Of a stretch of 64,000 nt of DNA, positions 63,272 through 64,000 are shown piece after piece; position 1 is the first letter of the stretch; every line of letters starts with the position of its first letter. A program made the translations under genes and the position numbers. Source of the DNA: Oscillospiraceae bacterium HV4-5-C5C (GTDB lineage: Bacteria > Bacillota > Clostridia > Saccharofermentanales > Fastidiosipilaceae); contig JAAVLZ010000010.1 of assembly GCA_012034405.1 (NCBI GenBank), positions 1 through 64,000 of the forward strand, in the 5' to 3' direction. The notes under the pieces are model-generated. The model did no database searches. It had not been told where the DNA came from and saw only the letters and a program-made list of their open reading frames with translations.

Positions 63272-63874
63272 ATGCAGACCTTGATAGTGGCCACCCATAA
63301 TCCGCATAAAGTCATTGAAATTGAAACCGTGCTTAAAGCAGCCTCGCTGCCCCCCGTGAAGATTTGCTCTGCGGCAGCAGCCGGCTGTCAGGATGAACCG
63401 GAGGAAACCGGCCGGACCTTTCAGGAGAATGCGGAAATAAAAGCCCGCTATATCAAAGAGCGCTGTCGGGCTGCCTGGGTGCTGGCTGATGATTCTGGCC
63501 TATGTATCCGGGCGCTGCAGGGGCAGCCGGGCATCTATTCGGCGCGTTATGCCGGAGACGTGCCTTACCAGGAAAAGTTCAGAAAACTGGAGCAGGAATT
63601 AGCTGCTTCCGGCTTGAGTGACAGGCAAGCGGCTTTTGTTTGCGTAATGGTCTTAATTGCGCCTGACGGACAGGAATTTGTGAGCCGGGGGCAGGTGGAC
63701 GGCGTCATCACGCCCCGGGCCCAGGGCGTCAACGGCTTTGGCTATGATCCTGTTTTTTACCTGCCGCAGTATAAACTGACCATGGCAGAACTGGATCCGG
63801 CGGTGAAAAACCAGATCTCCCACCGCGCCCGCGCTCTTGAAGGGGTGGTTTCCTGCCTCAGGACAAGGCTCTGA
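63272..63874 (+). CDS. rdgB: XTP/dITP pyrophosphatase
   Basis: This house-cleaning enzyme hydrolyses non-canonical purine triphosphates (XTP, ITP, dITP) to monophosphates. The start ATHNPHKVIEI and the signatures ENAEIKARY, LADDSGLCI, PGIYSARYAG and GFGYDPVFYLP identify the Ham1 family. ISHRARAL ends the fold. I choose ATG 63272, with AGAGG six bases before, because the family begins at this point; an in-frame upstream ATG at 63179 would add 31 unrelated residues. The product has 200 residues. It follows rsmF in the same direction. Confidence 0.95.
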   Translation: MQTLIVATHNPHKVIEIETVLKAASLPPVKICSAAAAGCQDEPEETGRTFQENAEIKARYIKERCRAAWVLADDSGLCIRALQGQPGIYSARYAGDVPYQEKFRKLEQELAASGLSDRQAAFVCVMVLIAPDGQEFVSRGQVDGVITPRAQGVNGFGYDPVFYLPQYKLTMAELDPAVKNQISHRARALEGVVSCLRTRL

Positions 63875-63899
63875 AGCCTTTACGTCTTTGATTGCTTCG

Positions 63900-63908
63900 T
63901 GATATAGT
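63900..63908 (+). promoter_or_regulatory. Extended -10 promoter for the last gene
   Basis: TGATATAGT (TGn plus TATAGT) lies 64 bases before the ATG at 63972, with a weak TTACGT at 63880-63885, 17 bases upstream. Confidence 0.45.
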
Positions 63909-63971
63909 ATCCGAGTGAACAAATGTGCACCCAATACGGACAGATTTGGCTCAGACCAGAGGAGAATGGCT

Positions 63972-64000
63972 ATGCGATTAAAAAGGGAAGATGAGTATTA
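63972..64000 (+). CDS. Start of an unidentified gene, cut by the window edge
   Basis: AGAGGAG followed by ATG at 63972 opens a frame reading MRLKREDEY to the window end. A promoter-like extended -10 lies upstream. Nine residues are too few to name a product. Confidence 0.5.

Noticed and set aside
1-64000. Mobile elements, CRISPR arrays, tRNA and rRNA genes
   Set aside because: I looked in all gaps and found no regularly spaced repeats, transposase motifs, tRNA cloverleaf or rRNA-like sequence.

Overview
This window reads as one chromosome segment of an anaerobic, Gram-positive-type member of the Bacillota, most likely class Clostridia. Base composition looks close to half GC by eye; I did not compute it. 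The evidence is the gene content: AddA/AddB instead of RecBCD, an HrcA/CIRCE-controlled heat-shock operon, the GlgC/GlgD pair, a DUF5685-J-domain gene pair, desulfoferrodoxin and ferritin as the oxygen-defence proteins, and many GTG and TTG starts behind strong Shine-Dalgarno sequences. No genus is claimed. I see no rRNA, tRNA, insertion sequence, prophage or CRISPR array. No stretch longer than about 230 bases lacks a gene, and the intergenic gaps hold promoters, hairpins and operators that are listed individually.

Layout. Positions 1-9600 hold a three-site FabT-like operator, a fatty acyl-CoA synthetase, and the coupled addB-addA genes. Positions 9563-15884 hold tadA and galK on the minus strand, a zinc-ribbon membrane protein, thioredoxin reductase divergent from superoxide reductase, and IMP dehydrogenase. 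Positions 16008-24910 hold greA (with a large folded leader), lysS, a degenerate J-domain membrane protein, rsuA, a membrane protein, pyruvate kinase, an aldehyde-dehydrogenase-like protein lacking its general base, and birA. Positions 25081-34487 hold HtrA, ferritin, an asymmetric ABC exporter pair, and glnS and gltX on the minus strand. Positions 34602-36775 are a DUF5685, J-domain and membrane-protein trio. Positions 36801-40807 hold a D,D-carboxypeptidase-like protein without catalytic motifs, divergent from galT and an M28-like lipoprotein with damaged metal ligands.

Positions 40885-50504 carry a two-gene ATPase plus TOPRIM/DUF4276-like unit, translationally coupled to hemW and followed by hrcA-grpE-dnaK-dnaJ-prmA. 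In many Bacillota lepA sits directly before hemW, so the pair occupies that slot. This is the best candidate here for an accessory, possibly defensive, system. Positions 51270-57420 form a glycogen cluster (glgC, glgD, glgA, GH13). Positions 58040-64000 hold argS, an M3-peptidase-like protein that has lost HExxH, an RsmF-type rRNA methyltransferase, rdgB and the start of a further gene.

Two themes cross the window. First, several proteins keep a hydrolase or dehydrogenase fold but lack catalytic residues: the carboxypeptidase-like, M28-like, M3-like and ALDH-like proteins, plus GlgD, for which this is already known. Second, at least twelve intergenic regions carry an extended -10 element (TGn followed by a TATAAT-like hexamer), usually with no good -35, which suggests a shared promoter style. 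Function assignments come from motifs read by eye and remembered family knowledge; no database search was run.
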